A stretch of 63,463 bases of DNA, from the NCBI RefSeq assembly GCF_018780075.1, contig NZ_JADMKB010000098.1:1-63463 (forward strand), in the 5' to 3' direction. The DNA comes from Hydrogenophaga sp. (GTDB lineage Bacteria > Pseudomonadota > Gammaproteobacteria > Burkholderiales > Burkholderiaceae_C). The translations under genes were made by a program, and so were the position numbers. Positions 24,836 through 33,090 of this stretch are shown one piece after another; the first letter of the stretch is position 1, and each line of letters starts with the position of its first letter. The notes under the pieces were generated by a model. That model searched no databases and was not told the origin of the DNA. It saw only the letters and a list, made by a program, of their open reading frames with translations.

Positions 24836-24945
24836 GTGATGTTTGCATCTCTCGGGACGCTGAAGGATTTTTTTGTTGGACTGGGTTGTCTCCTCGGTCC
24901 CCCGCGGTCACCGGCGCTGTGCGCCGTTTGCGAGTGACGGAAATA
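24804..24945 (-). ncRNA. Candidate small RNA (about 140 nt) upstream of hoxK
   Basis: On the minus strand a -10-like TATATT (24947-24952) has TGCACA 17 nt upstream as a 4-of-6 match to the -35. About 110 nt later a perfect stem with an 8-T tract ends the unit. No convincing reading frame lies between; a 19-codon frame (MQTSQTDPTRV...) overlaps the terminator and has no clear ribosome site. It would transcribe towards hoxK but stop before its promoter. A plain insulating terminator is the alternative. Confidence 0.4.
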
Positions 24946-25068
24946 TAGCCGTCCGCACCAGCCCTGTGCATCCGGGCTTTCCCTTGGATGGCAACCCATT
25001 GGGGGGCCGGGGTGGGGCATCGCCGACAATGCCGGAGAACAGGCCGGGGGGCCTGCAAGGGAGGGCTC

Positions 25069-26991
25069 ATGAGCGACAAGCCAACACCGCCGGCACCGGC
25101 CGGCACGCCCGCGCGGCAGGGCACCATCACCGGCCGGATCCCGCTCCAGCGCGTGCGCCCCCAACCGCCCGTACCACCGCCCGCCGCCGCGCCGCGCACC
25201 CGTCAGGGCCAGATCGCCCTCCCCCATGCCCCCAGGGTCCGCCTGGCCCAGGCGCAGGCCATGGTCCGCGCGCAGGACTTCGCCGGGGCCGAGGTGCTGC
25301 TGCGCGACCTGGTGCGGAGCCAGCCCCCGCTGCCGGGCGCACAGCACAGCCTGGCCACCGTGCTGTACCGGACCCACCGCTGGGCCGAGGCCGAGGCCCT
25401 CTGGGACGCCGTGTGCCAGGCCCAGCCCGACGACCCCCACGCCCTCAACGGCCATGCCGCCGCCCTGGTGCGCTGCGAGCGCCACGCCGACGCCCGCGCG
25501 CGGCTCGAAGACCTGCTGCGCCGCTGGCCCGACTTTGAACCCGCCCGCCTGAACCTCGCCAGCCTGCTGCGCCAGAACTACCAGCGCCCGCGCCTGGCGC
25601 TCTCGGTGCTGGAGCCCGCGCTGGCCGCCCACGCCGGCCACCCCGACCTGCACTTCGCCATCGGCCGCGCACGGATGGACCTGCTGGACCCGGAAGGCGC
25701 CCTGCAGGCCTACCGGCAGGCGCTGGCCATCGACCCCTGCCACCTCAAGTCCCTCAGCGCCAGCCTGTTCGGCGCCCACTGCCTGCCCGAGCCCGACCTC
25801 GACGCCCTGCGCCGCCTGGGTGAACACCACGGGCGCCTGCTGCACGAACAGGCCGGCTCGCCGCCGCGCCCCAGCGCACCGCCCACGGGCGAGCGCCTGC
25901 GCGTGGGCATGGTCTCGGGCGACCTGAGCGACCACCCGGTGGCCTACTTCCTGGAGTCGGTGCTGCAGGCCCTGCACCGGCGGCCGGTGGACGTGTTCGC
26001 CTACGCCAACGTCGACAAGACCGACGCCGTCACGCGCCGCCTGCAGAAAAGCACCCACACCTGGCGGCCGGTGGCGGCGCTGACCGACACCGAGCTCGCC
26101 CGCCAGATCCGCGCCGACCGGCTCGACGTGCTGCTCGACCTGAGCGGCTACACCAACCACCACCGCCTGGGCGCGCTGATGCAGCGGCCCGCGCCCCTGC
26201 AGCTGAGCTGGCTCGGTTATTTCGGCACCCTGGGCCTGCCGGCGGTGGACGGCGTGGTGGCCGACCCGCACTGCGTGCCGCCCGCCGAAACGCGCTTCTT
26301 CAGTGAGCGCCTGTTCCACATGCCCCACACCCGGCTGTGCATGAGCGCCCCGGCCCACGCGCCTGACGTGCCGCCGTTCCCGCCCCTGGCCAGCCGGCCG
26401 GGCCTGCGTTTCGGCTGCTTCCAGAACCTGCAGAAGCTCAACCGCCGCGTGCTCACCGCCTGGCGCCGCATCCTCGACGGCGCGCCCGACGCCACCCTGC
26501 TGCTGCAAAGCCGGCAGATGGGCAAGCGCGACACCCGCGCGGCCTTCGACCGGCTGCTGGCCGAGAGCGGCATCGACCTCGCGCGGGTGGATCTGCGCAA
26601 GCCCGCCCGGCGCGGCGAGTACCTCGCGCAATACGCCGAGGTGGACCTGCTGCTCGACACCTTCCCCTACCCCGGCGGCACCTCCACCGCCGAGGCCCTG
26701 TGGATGGGCGTGCCCACGCTCACGCTGGCCACACCGGGCATGCTCGGCCGGCAGGGCCAGGCCATGCTGCACAGCCTGGGGCTGGACGATTGGGTCACGC
26801 ACAGCGACGACGCCTACGTGGCGCGCGCCGTCGGCCTCGCCCACGACCGCGCGCAGACCCTGCGCACGCTCACCCACCTGCGGGGCACGCTGCGAGAGAC
26901 CGCGCGCCACAGCCCGCTCTTTGACGCCGACGCCTTCGCGCGCGACTTCGAGGCCCTGCTGCGCCGCGCGTGCAGCGACCACACGCCATAA
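25069..26991 (+). CDS. TPR protein with O-GlcNAc-transferase-like (GT41) catalytic domain
   Basis: It is 640 residues. After a Pro-rich N-terminus (about 1-50), TPR-like helical repeats span about 55-225 (LAQAQAMVRAQDFAGAEVLL, DLHFAIGRARMDLLDPEGAL). The C-terminal part has the GT41 pattern: LRVGMVSGDLSDHPVAYFLE, DVLLDLSGYTNHHRLG, APLQLSWLGYFGTLGLPAVD, FGCFQNLQKLNRRVL, and the nucleotide-sugar segment LLLDTFPYPGGTSTAEALWM. This is the SPINDLY/OGT-like family common in proteobacteria; the target proteins and sugar donor are unknown. Start ATG 25069 behind AAGGGAGG. It is divergent from the hox operon and probably unrelated to it. Confidence 0.87.
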   Translation: MSDKPTPPAPAGTPARQGTITGRIPLQRVRPQPPVPPPAAAPRTRQGQIALPHAPRVRLAQAQAMVRAQDFAGAEVLLRDLVRSQPPLPGAQHSLATVLYRTHRWAEAEALWDAVCQAQPDDPHALNGHAAALVRCERHADARARLEDLLRRWPDFEPARLNLASLLRQNYQRPRLALSVLEPALAAHAGHPDLHFAIGRARMDLLDPEGALQAYRQALAIDPCHLKSLSASLFGAHCLPEPDLDALRRLGEHHGRLLHEQAGSPPRPSAPPTGERLRVGMVSGDLSDHPVAYFLESVLQALHRRPVDVFAYANVDKTDAVTRRLQKSTHTWRPVAALTDTELARQIRADRLDVLLDLSGYTNHHRLGALMQRPAPLQLSWLGYFGTLGLPAVDGVVADPHCVPPAETRFFSERLFHMPHTRLCMSAPAHAPDVPPFPPLASRPGLRFGCFQNLQKLNRRVLTAWRRILDGAPDATLLLQSRQMGKRDTRAAFDRLLAESGIDLARVDLRKPARRGEYLAQYAEVDLLLDTFPYPGGTSTAEALWMGVPTLTLATPGMLGRQGQAMLHSLGLDDWVTHSDDAYVARAVGLAHDRAQTLRTLTHLRGTLRETARHSPLFDADAFARDFEALLRRACSDHTP

Positions 26992-27010
26992 AGGCCCTGC
27001 GATGGTGCAG

Positions 27011-27033
27011 GCAGGCGCCCCGATGGCGCCTGC
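27011..27033 (+). terminator. Hairpin downstream of the OGT-like gene
   Basis: Perfect 9-bp stem GCAGGCGCC / GGCGCCTGC with loop CCGAT, 20 nt after the stop. No T-tract follows, so it is terminator-like at best. It lies just before a sigma54-like promoter. Confidence 0.45.
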
Positions 27034-27039
27034 AAGGCA

Positions 27040-27055
27040 TGGCACGGGAAATGCA
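27040..27055 (+). promoter_or_regulatory. Sigma54-like promoter of the 106-residue gene
   Basis: TGGCACGGGAAATGCA has a perfect -24 half (TGGCACG), correct 4-nt spacing and a -12 half ATGCA, one mismatch from TTGCA. It lies 33 nt before the ATG at 27088. No dedicated activator gene is adjacent; HoxA is the only full NtrC-type activator in the window. Confidence 0.6.
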
Positions 27056-27087
27056 GCGCCCGCCCTGTCGTTGGAAAAGGAAAAACC

Positions 27088-27408
27088 ATGTCGCAAAACG
27101 AGGCGTTCGCCGCCGCAGCGCACCTGCATGTGCTGCTCAGGCGCAAGACCGGTCGGGTGACCGACACCGAGTGGATGGTCAGCAACTTTGAATACGCGCA
27201 GGCCATCGTCCGCTTCGCGCGCGACAAGGCGAGCGAAGACGGTCACGACGACCTGCTGCCGCTGGCCGAACGGCTGGAGGCGCTGGTGATGCCGGCACGA
27301 AAACCCCCGACGCCCTCCGTTCCGCTGCTGACGGTGATCGAGGGCAAGCTCAAGGCGCCGGCGGTCCCGGCCGACCTTGACACGCGCTACATCGGCAGGT
27401 TGCGCTGA
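27088..27408 (+). CDS. Small conserved-looking protein of unknown function (106 residues)
   Basis: I do not recognise a named family. The N-terminal 70 residues are helical (AFAAAAHLHVLLRRKTGRVT, then WMVSNFEYAQAIVRFARDKA, then LLPLAERLEALV). A Pro-rich linker and a short C-terminus (DLDTRYIGRLR) follow. It is soluble, with no signal or membrane segment. Ribosome site GGAAAAGGA precedes the ATG. It has its own sigma54-like promoter and is followed at its stop by a degenerate repeat copy, so it is likely a single-gene transcript. Confidence 0.75.
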   Translation: MSQNEAFAAAAHLHVLLRRKTGRVTDTEWMVSNFEYAQAIVRFARDKASEDGHDDLLPLAERLEALVMPARKPPTPSVPLLTVIEGKLKAPAVPADLDTRYIGRLR

Positions 27409-27413
27409 ACCAA

Positions 27414-27450
27414 TCACCCCCCGCCGCGCTGCGCGCCCCGCTCCAGGGCC
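27414..27450 (+). repeat. Degenerate partial repeat after the 106-residue gene
   Basis: Starts 7 nt after the TGA: CACCCCCCGCCGCGCTGCGC, then CCGCTCCAGGGCCGGC. It matches the proximal third of the family; the distal hairpin is lost. It is oriented with the plus-strand gene, which keeps the stop-proximal polarity. Confidence 0.55.
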
Positions 27451-27474
27451 GGCTTGCTCACGAAGGCGACACGT

Positions 27475-28317
27475 TCAGGTGCTCAAGCCGATCTGGAGGC
27501 TGGCAACGAACCCGGCGCCGGCGCTGCCCGTCACGTCGGCCAGCTGCTGCGCGGCGCTGTCGTTGCCGAACACGTTGTCGCTGGCCAGCGAGATGTCGGC
27601 GAAGTTGCGGACGCTGGCGCTGTAGCCCGCGGCCACGCCGTAGACCTGTTCGCAGACCTCGGCGGGCAGGGCCAACTGCGAGACCTTTTCGTGGTCGGCC
27701 ACGAGGCCGTCGTCGATGGCGGACGTGAGGCTGTCGTAGATCGCGAAGTGGATGTGCGGCCAGCGCCCGCTGTAGCAGCCGGGGAAGATGGTGGTGAAGC
27801 TGACCTGGCCGCTGGCGTCGCTCACCTGCACGCCGCGCAGGTAGTTCTCCTGCGTGTGGCCGCCCGAGTACATCGAGTAGCCGCCGTCGCGCGTGCAGTG
27901 CCAGAGGTAGACCGCCAGACCCTCCAGCGGCAGACACGATGACGAGGCGTCCACCAGCGTGAGCCGCACCGTCAGCGGCACGCCCAGTGCGGTGCCGTCG
28001 GCGCCCGCGATGCTGCGGCGGATGTCGCTGCGCACGATGCCTGAGAGCGCGAGCGCGTTCAGGCGCTGGCCCGAGGCGCTGCTGCCGTCGGCCGGGTAGG
28101 GCCCGGCGGTCTCGCTGGGCATGGTGCTGCAGGTGTCGCCGCTGGCCGAGACGGCCGAGGTCTCGCTGTCCTCCAGATCGCCGCCGCCGCAGGCCACGAG
28201 TGCCAGCGGGGAGGTGGTGAGCAGCGCGGCGCCCGAAAGCCAGCGCAGGGTCTGGCGGCGTTGCGCCTGCTGGCGCAGCAGCGTGTCGAGATCGTGGGAA
28301 AGTCCGTGGGGATGCAT
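27475..28317 (-). CDS. Secreted intradiol ring-cleavage dioxygenase-like protein
   Basis: Member of the intradiol dioxygenase (catechol/protocatechuate) superfamily, 280 residues. The N-terminus RRQTLRWLSGAALLTTSPLA with LVACGGG suggests a Tat-like or lipoprotein export signal. The fold and non-heme Fe(III) ligands are recognisable: ETAGPYPADG, LAVYLWHCTRDGGYSMYSGG with Tyr candidates, GCYSGRWPHIHFAIYD with the His-x-His pair, and the second conserved Tyr region. It groups with exported intradiol-like proteins rather than classical cytoplasmic enzymes, so its substrate is unknown. Start ATG 28317. It lies 36 nt after a degenerate paralogue on the same strand. Confidence 0.82.
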   Translation of the reverse strand: MHPHGLSHDLDTLLRQQAQRRQTLRWLSGAALLTTSPLALVACGGGDLEDSETSAVSASGDTCSTMPSETAGPYPADGSSASGQRLNALALSGIVRSDIRRSIAGADGTALGVPLTVRLTLVDASSSCLPLEGLAVYLWHCTRDGGYSMYSGGHTQENYLRGVQVSDASGQVSFTTIFPGCYSGRWPHIHFAIYDSLTSAIDDGLVADHEKVSQLALPAEVCEQVYGVAAGYSASVRNFADISLASDNVFGNDSAAQQLADVTGSAGAGFVASLQIGLST

Positions 28318-28353
28318 GGGGGCTCGGTGGCCGGGGAAAGAAGTCAAGGCGGG

Positions 28354-29028
28354 TCAGTGTGTGGGGTGAGCTTGATCGAGTGAGATCCCGATCGACAGCT
28401 CGGCGCGCAGGCCGCCGCTGTCGGGGTCGGCCACGAGTCGGTCGGGCGACAGCGTCTGCGCGTCGCCAGCGGTGTTGAAGCTCGGTTTGCGCAGGCTGGG
28501 CGGCGCGGGCGGCGCCACCGACAACTCCTCGACCGCGCCCACCGCCAGCGCCGGCAACAGCAGGCAGGCGTCGGCCCGCGCGATCACGTGGCGGCCGTCG
28601 TTGAAATAGATCTGCAGGTACACCGGCACGGTGTGGTCGCGGTAGCGGCCCGGGTACACGGTGTGAAAACGCACGCAGCCGTCGGCGTCGCTGACCTGCA
28701 CGCCGCGCATCATGGCCACGGCCCGGAGCTCGTCGTCGCCGGCGTCAAACAGCCAGCCGCAGGGGTCGTAGTGCCAGATGTAGACCGCCGCGCGTTGGAT
28801 CGCCTGACCCGCGCCGTCGTGCAGGCGCAGCGCCAGCGTCAGCGGCACGCCCAGGCCCGGCGGCGCCAGGTCGCTGCGCAGCTCGGGTGATGCGTCCAGG
28901 AATTCCGGCAGCGGGTAGGGGCGGCGTGTGGGCCGCACCTGCAGCAGCAGCGGGGGCTCGGCCTCGGCCTCTCGACCGGGCGGGAGGGCGGTGGGCAGGA
29001 CAGTGGCCATGGGGTGCATGCGCCGCAT
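28354..29028 (-). CDS. Degenerate intradiol dioxygenase-like protein lacking metal ligands
   Basis: About 224 residues, clearly paralogous to the next gene: AVYIWHYDPCGWLFD aligns with its VYLWHCTRDGGYSMY, MRGVQVSDADGCVRFHTVYPG aligns with LRGVQVSDASGQVSFTTIFPG, and the C-termini both end in SIGIS/QIGLS. The iron ligands are gone. Where the neighbour has RWPHIHF this protein has TVPVYLQIYF, and the Tyr-bearing GYSMY segment is GWLFD. No clear export signal is visible. The start is uncertain among ATGs at 29028, 29019 and 29010. It may be a structural partner or a decaying copy. Confidence 0.72.
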   Translation of the reverse strand: MRRMHPMATVLPTALPPGREAEAEPPLLLQVRPTRRPYPLPEFLDASPELRSDLAPPGLGVPLTLALRLHDGAGQAIQRAAVYIWHYDPCGWLFDAGDDELRAVAMMRGVQVSDADGCVRFHTVYPGRYRDHTVPVYLQIYFNDGRHVIARADACLLLPALAVGAVEELSVAPPAPPSLRKPSFNTAGDAQTLSPDRLVADPDSGGLRAELSIGISLDQAHPTH

Positions 29029-29117
29029 TCTGTTCAGCGCCTGTGAACCCCGCTTCTGCGGTATGTGTACGGTTGGACACACAGCACGCCGTGCGGATCA
29101 GACCCGGTGCTGGCTGG

Positions 29118-29188
29118 GCACCGCCGGGCCGGCTTTGCCGGACGGCCAGTGCCGCCCCCTGGGGGGTAGCGCGCAGCGCTGCGGGGGG
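29118..29188 (-). repeat. Stop-anchored GC-rich repeat, subtype A, after the histidine kinase gene
   Basis: Begins directly after the kinase TGA with CCCCCCGCAGCGCTGCGCGC, then ACCCCCCAGGGGGC and CCGGCAAAGCCGGCC. The inner hairpin GCAGCGCTGCGC replaces the GCCGCCTTCGGCG of other copies. Confidence 0.87.
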
Positions 29189-30370
29189 TCACTCCACCTT
29201 CAACTGAAGGCGGGCGCGCAGCCCGCCTTCGGCGCGGTTCGCCAGCGTGAGGGTGCCGCCTTCGCGCTGCGCCAGGTCGCGCGCGATGGCGAGCCCGAGG
29301 CCGCTGCCGCCGCTGTTCGCGCCGGGGCCGTCCGGCAGGCGCACCCAGGGCTGGAACACGCGCTCCAGCTGCGCGGGCGCGATGCCCGGCCCGTCGTCGT
29401 CCACCGTGACCTCGGCCCAGCCACCGACCCGCCAGCAGCCCAGCCGCGCCACACCGCCATGGCGCAAGGCGTTGTCCACCAGGTTGTCCACCACCCGGCG
29501 CAGCGAGGCCGGGTGCGCCCGCACGCGCAGGGCCGGGGCGACCTCAGCATCGCCCGCGAGCGTGACCGGCAGCCCCTGCTCGGCCAGGTCGTCGGTGAGC
29601 GACTGCAGCAGCGCGCCCAGGTCGAGCAGCGCGGGCCCGGTGCCGGTGGCCTGCTCACGCACCACCGCGAGCGACGCGTCGATCAGCTCGTCCATGGCGC
29701 GGATGTCGGCGCCCGCCGCGCGCGCCGCGTCGCTCGGCAGCTGCTCCAGCCGCAGGCGCAGCCGGGTGAGCGGCGTGCGCAGGTCGTGCGAGACCGCCGC
29801 CATGTGCAGGCTGCGCTGGTCGAACTGGTGTTTCAGGGCCTGGGCCATGCGGTTGAAGGCGCGCGCCGAATCGCGCACCTCCACCGTGCCGTGCGCGTCG
29901 TCGAGCGCGGGCAGATCGCGGCCCTCGGCCAGGCCTTTGGACAGCGTGGTCGAGGCCTGCGCGAGGCGCCGCATGGGCACCGACAGCCAGCGCGCGCCGA
30001 TGGCCGCGCCCACACCGATGAGCAGCGCCCGCAGCGCGTAGTCCAGCCACAGCGCACGCGCCGGCATGCCCTCGCCGTCCGGCAGGCGTTCGCCGTCAGG
30101 CCCGAACATAGGGGGCACGGACGGTCGCCACGCCAGTCCCGGGGGCCGCAAGCCATCGCCCGTGAGCGGGTTGCCCGGCGGCAACGACGGCAACGGCGGC
30201 AGGGCGGCGGCGCCATCGGTGGACAGGCGACCGACCCACTGGGTGCCGACCGGCGACACCACGGAAAACGCCACCAGCTGGCTGAGCACCAGTGTCACCC
30301 ACATCAACAGGAACAGTCGCAGGAACAGCGAGTCCAGGCGGCCCAGGCGTTCACGCCAGCGCTTCATCAT
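29189..30370 (-). CDS. Sensor histidine kinase (EnvZ/OmpB type)
   Basis: Membrane sensor kinase of 393 residues. TM1 is LFLRLFLLMWVTLVLSQLVA, and a periplasmic loop of about 90 residues rich in Pro/Gly follows. TM2 is near ALLIGVGAAIGARWLSV, leading into a HAMP linker. The phospho-acceptor His is in AVSHDLRTPLTRLRLRLEQL. The ATP-binding domain shows VDNLVDNALRHGG (N box), DDGPGIAP (G1) and GGSGLGLAIARDLA (G2). It starts inside the response regulator stop (overlap), so the pair is one operon. Confidence 0.92.
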   Translation of the reverse strand: MMKRWRERLGRLDSLFLRLFLLMWVTLVLSQLVAFSVVSPVGTQWVGRLSTDGAAALPPLPSLPPGNPLTGDGLRPPGLAWRPSVPPMFGPDGERLPDGEGMPARALWLDYALRALLIGVGAAIGARWLSVPMRRLAQASTTLSKGLAEGRDLPALDDAHGTVEVRDSARAFNRMAQALKHQFDQRSLHMAAVSHDLRTPLTRLRLRLEQLPSDAARAAGADIRAMDELIDASLAVVREQATGTGPALLDLGALLQSLTDDLAEQGLPVTLAGDAEVAPALRVRAHPASLRRVVDNLVDNALRHGGVARLGCWRVGGWAEVTVDDDGPGIAPAQLERVFQPWVRLPDGPGANSGGSGLGLAIARDLAQREGGTLTLANRAEGGLRARLQLKVE

Positions 30371-31095
30371 CGCGAGCCCTCCAGTGGCTGGAACACATAG
30401 CCCATGCCGCGCAGGGTGCGGATCGGTCCTGACAGGCCGTCGGTGCCGCCGAACTTCGCACGCAAGCGCGAGACCGCGAGGTCGATGCTGCGTTCGTTGG
30501 CGTCCACGCCCGGCGCGCGGCTGAGTTCGAGCAGGCGCTCGCGCGAGAGTGCCTGGCCCGGGTGGTCGATGAAGGCCACGAGCAGGCGGTACTCGGCGGC
30601 CGACAGCGGGGTGACCACGCCCTCGGGCGACTGCAGGCGGCGTTGCACACGGTCAAAGGTCCAGCCACCGATGCGGTGGCGCACGGGCGGCACGGCCGGC
30701 CCGGGGCCGCCGCGCAGCACCGCGCGGATGCGCGCCACCAGCTCGCGCGGCTCGAAGGGCTTGGGCAGGTAGTCGTCGGCGCCCAGCTCCAGGCCGAGCA
30801 CGCGCGAGTGCATGTCGCCCTGCGCGGTGAGCATGATCACTGGCAGCCGGGGCCAGCGCGGCCGCAGCCACTGGCACAGGCTCAGCCCGTCCTCGCCGGG
30901 CAGCATCAGGTCGAGCAGCAGCACGTCCACCCCCCCGGCCGGCAGGCGTTGGCGCAGCGCCGCGCCGTCGGCCACGGTGTCGAGCACCATGCCGAAGGGC
31001 CGCAGGAACCCGGTGAGCAACTCGCGGATGTCCGGGTCGTCATCAACCAGCAGGCAATGGATCAGGGGGGAAGGGGAAGAAGGGGTCTCGGGCAT
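30367..31095 (-). CDS. OmpR-family response regulator
   Basis: It is 242 residues. The receiver domain has the acidic LVDDDPD, phospho-acceptor Asp in VLLLDLMLPGEDG and the Lys in LPKPFEPREL. The C-terminal winged helix shows LSAAEYRLLVAFIDHPGQAL and RSIDLAVSRLRAKFG...IRTLRGMGYVF, typical of OmpR. It is the partner of the kinase downstream. The target genes are not evident; the dioxygenase-like pair downstream is one possibility. Confidence 0.93.
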   Translation of the reverse strand: MPETPSSPSPLIHCLLVDDDPDIRELLTGFLRPFGMVLDTVADGAALRQRLPAGGVDVLLLDLMLPGEDGLSLCQWLRPRWPRLPVIMLTAQGDMHSRVLGLELGADDYLPKPFEPRELVARIRAVLRGGPGPAVPPVRHRIGGWTFDRVQRRLQSPEGVVTPLSAAEYRLLVAFIDHPGQALSRERLLELSRAPGVDANERSIDLAVSRLRAKFGGTDGLSGPIRTLRGMGYVFQPLEGSR

Positions 31096-31201
31096 GGGGC
31101 CACACCGCCATGGGTGCCGGGAAAAGCGCTCAACCTGTCAGTGTAGGCAACGTGGACGGCCTGAAGGCTGTGTGTCGGGTTCTTTACGCAGTGGACACGA
31201 T

Positions 31202-31275
31202 CCGCCGCCGGGCCGTCCCAAGGCGGATCAGCCCCCCACGGGGGCAGCGACCCGCGCAGCGGCGGAGCGTGGGGG
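31202..31275 (-). repeat. Stop-anchored GC-rich repeat, subtype B, after the GMC oxidoreductase gene
   Basis: Begins at the GMC stop codon (TGA then CCCCCACGCTCCGCCGCTG). It continues CGCGGGTCGCTGCCCCCGTG, GGGGGCTGATCCGCCTTGGG and ACGGCCCGGCGGCGGA. It is the reference copy for subtype B. Confidence 0.87.
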
Positions 31276-32946
31276 TCACACTCCGGCCACGATCCAGCGC
31301 GCCGCCTTCTCCGCGATCATCAGCGTCGGCGAGTTGGTGTTGCCGCTGGTGATGGTCGGCATCACGCCCGCGTCCACCACGCGCAGCCCCGCCACGCCGC
31401 GCACGCGCAGGTGGCTGTCGACCACGGCCAGCGGGTCGCTGTCCGGCCCCATCTTCGTGGTGCCGACCGGGTGGAAGATGGTGCTGGCGATGTCGCCCGC
31501 CAGCCGCGCGAGTTCTTCGTCGCTCTGGTACTGCACGCCGGGCTTGAACTCTTCGGGCCGGTACTTCGCCATCGCGGGCTGGCCCACGATGCGCCGCGTC
31601 ACGCGCAGGCTGTCGGCGGCGACCTGGCGGTCTTCCGCCGTGGACAGGTAATTTGGCGCGATGGCCGGCGCGTCGTCGCAACGCGGCGTCTTGATGCGCA
31701 CATGCCCCCGGCTGGTGGGGTTGAGGTTGCAGACGCTGGCGGTGAAGGCCGGGAAGGGGTGCAGCGGCTCGCCGAAGGCGTCGAGGCTGAGCGGCTGCAC
31801 GTGGTATTCGAGGTTGGCGTGCGGCTGGGCCGGGTCGCTCTTCGTGAAGGCACCGAGCTGGCTCGGCGACATGCTCATGGGCCCGCTGCGCCGGAGCGCG
31901 TATTCGAGGCCGATGGCCGCCTTGCCCCAGAGCGAGTTGGCCAGCGTGTTGAGCGTCTTCGCGCCCTGGACCTTGTAGACCGAGCGGATCTGCAGGTGGT
32001 CTTGCAGGTTCTCGCCCACGCCGGGCAGATCGTGTTGCACGGCGACGCCCGCCGCCTGCAACACGGCCGTGGGGCCGATGCCCGAGAGCTGCAGCACCTG
32101 CACCGAGCCGATGCTGCCCGCGCTCAGCACCACCTCGCGCGCGGCCGTCACCGCCACGCGCTGGCCGCCGCGCCGCAGCTCGGCGCCGGTGCAGCGCAGC
32201 GCGCCCGACGGATCGCGCGCCAGCGTGAGGCGCTCGGCCTGCGTCTCGGTCCACACCGTGAGGTTGGGCCGCTGCATCACCGGGCGCAGGAAGGCTTTGC
32301 TCGCGTTCCAGCGCCAGCCGGCTTTCTGGTTCACCTCGAAGTAGCCCACGCCCTCGTTGTCGCCGCGGTTGAAGTCGTCGGTGGCGGGAATGCCGGCCTG
32401 CTGCGCGGCCTGCGCGAAGGCGTCGAGCACGTCCCAGCGCAGGCGCTGCTTCTCGATGCGCCACTCGCCGCTGCTGCCCACGGCCTTGTTGCCGTGCAGC
32501 TGGGCGAAGGCGGGGTTCGTCAGGCTGTCGCTGCCGCCGTCGAGCCGGTGGTGGTCTTCGTGCGCGCGGAAGTCGGCCAGGCAGCGCTCCCAGCGCCAGT
32601 CGCTGTCGCCGCTCAGCTGCGCCCACTGCTCGTAGTCGCGCGCCTGGCCGCGCATGTAGATCATGCCGTTGATGCTCGAACAGCCGCCCAGCGTCTTGCC
32701 GCGCGGGTAGCGCAACTTCCGCCCGTTCAGCCCCGGGTCGGCCTCGGTCTGGTAGAGCCAGTCGGTGCGCGGGTTGCCGATGCAATAGAGGTAGCCGACC
32801 GGGATGTGGATCCAGTGGTAGTCGTCCGTGCGGCCCGCCTCGATCAGCAGCACACGTTTGCTGCTGTCGGCCGAGAGGCGGTTGGCGAGCAGGCAGCCGG
32901 CCGTGCCGGCGCCGACGATCACGTAATCAAAGGCGGTGTCGTTCAT
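31276..32946 (-). CDS. GMC-family FAD oxidoreductase (choline dehydrogenase-like)
   Basis: FAD-dependent alcohol dehydrogenase of 556 residues. The N-terminal dinucleotide fold reads YVIVGAGTAGCLLANRL. GMC signature 1 region is LGGCSSINGMIYMRGQ and signature 2 region SAGSIGSVQVLQLSGIGP. The C-terminal catalytic His region is STIFHPVGTTKMGPDSDPL and the final FAD contact is TSGNTNSPTLMIAEKAA. No signal peptide is visible. The substrate is a primary alcohol of unknown kind. It is divergent from a LysR gene across 144 bp, the usual arrangement for control by that regulator. Confidence 0.9.
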   Translation of the reverse strand: MNDTAFDYVIVGAGTAGCLLANRLSADSSKRVLLIEAGRTDDYHWIHIPVGYLYCIGNPRTDWLYQTEADPGLNGRKLRYPRGKTLGGCSSINGMIYMRGQARDYEQWAQLSGDSDWRWERCLADFRAHEDHHRLDGGSDSLTNPAFAQLHGNKAVGSSGEWRIEKQRLRWDVLDAFAQAAQQAGIPATDDFNRGDNEGVGYFEVNQKAGWRWNASKAFLRPVMQRPNLTVWTETQAERLTLARDPSGALRCTGAELRRGGQRVAVTAAREVVLSAGSIGSVQVLQLSGIGPTAVLQAAGVAVQHDLPGVGENLQDHLQIRSVYKVQGAKTLNTLANSLWGKAAIGLEYALRRSGPMSMSPSQLGAFTKSDPAQPHANLEYHVQPLSLDAFGEPLHPFPAFTASVCNLNPTSRGHVRIKTPRCDDAPAIAPNYLSTAEDRQVAADSLRVTRRIVGQPAMAKYRPEEFKPGVQYQSDEELARLAGDIASTIFHPVGTTKMGPDSDPLAVVDSHLRVRGVAGLRVVDAGVMPTITSGNTNSPTLMIAEKAARWIVAGV

Positions 32947-33090
32947 GCAGCGGTCTCCTTGTGTCTTGTGTTCATTTGTCGGTCTCATGGCGCAGCGCCC
33001 GATTGAGCGTGCACTGTGCCGGAACGGGCGCCGGTTTTACAATGAAATCGAGCAAGCCAAGGTATAAGTTCGGCAAATAATGAAGCCGCC

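Larger units (their letters stand above)
24533..25068. other. 536-bp intergenic region between hoxK and the divergent OGT-like gene
   Basis: This is the only gap over 300 bases. From left to right it holds the hoxK leader, the sigma54-like promoter (24602-24617), an AT-richer block (about 24640-24760) suited to activator or IHF binding, a strong terminator hairpin pointing left (24804-24835), a possible minus-strand promoter (about 24950-24980), and the leader of the plus-strand gene with AAGGGAGG before its ATG. Confidence 0.7.

Noticed and set aside
24787..24846. 19-codon frame MQTSQTDPTRV... overlapping the terminator
   Set aside because: Half of it is the terminator stem and T-tract; no ribosome site. 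The RNA or terminator reading is better.
24766..27417. Minus-strand open frame of 883 codons over the OGT-like gene
   Set aside because: No family similarity; the plus-strand gene has TPR and GT41 motifs.
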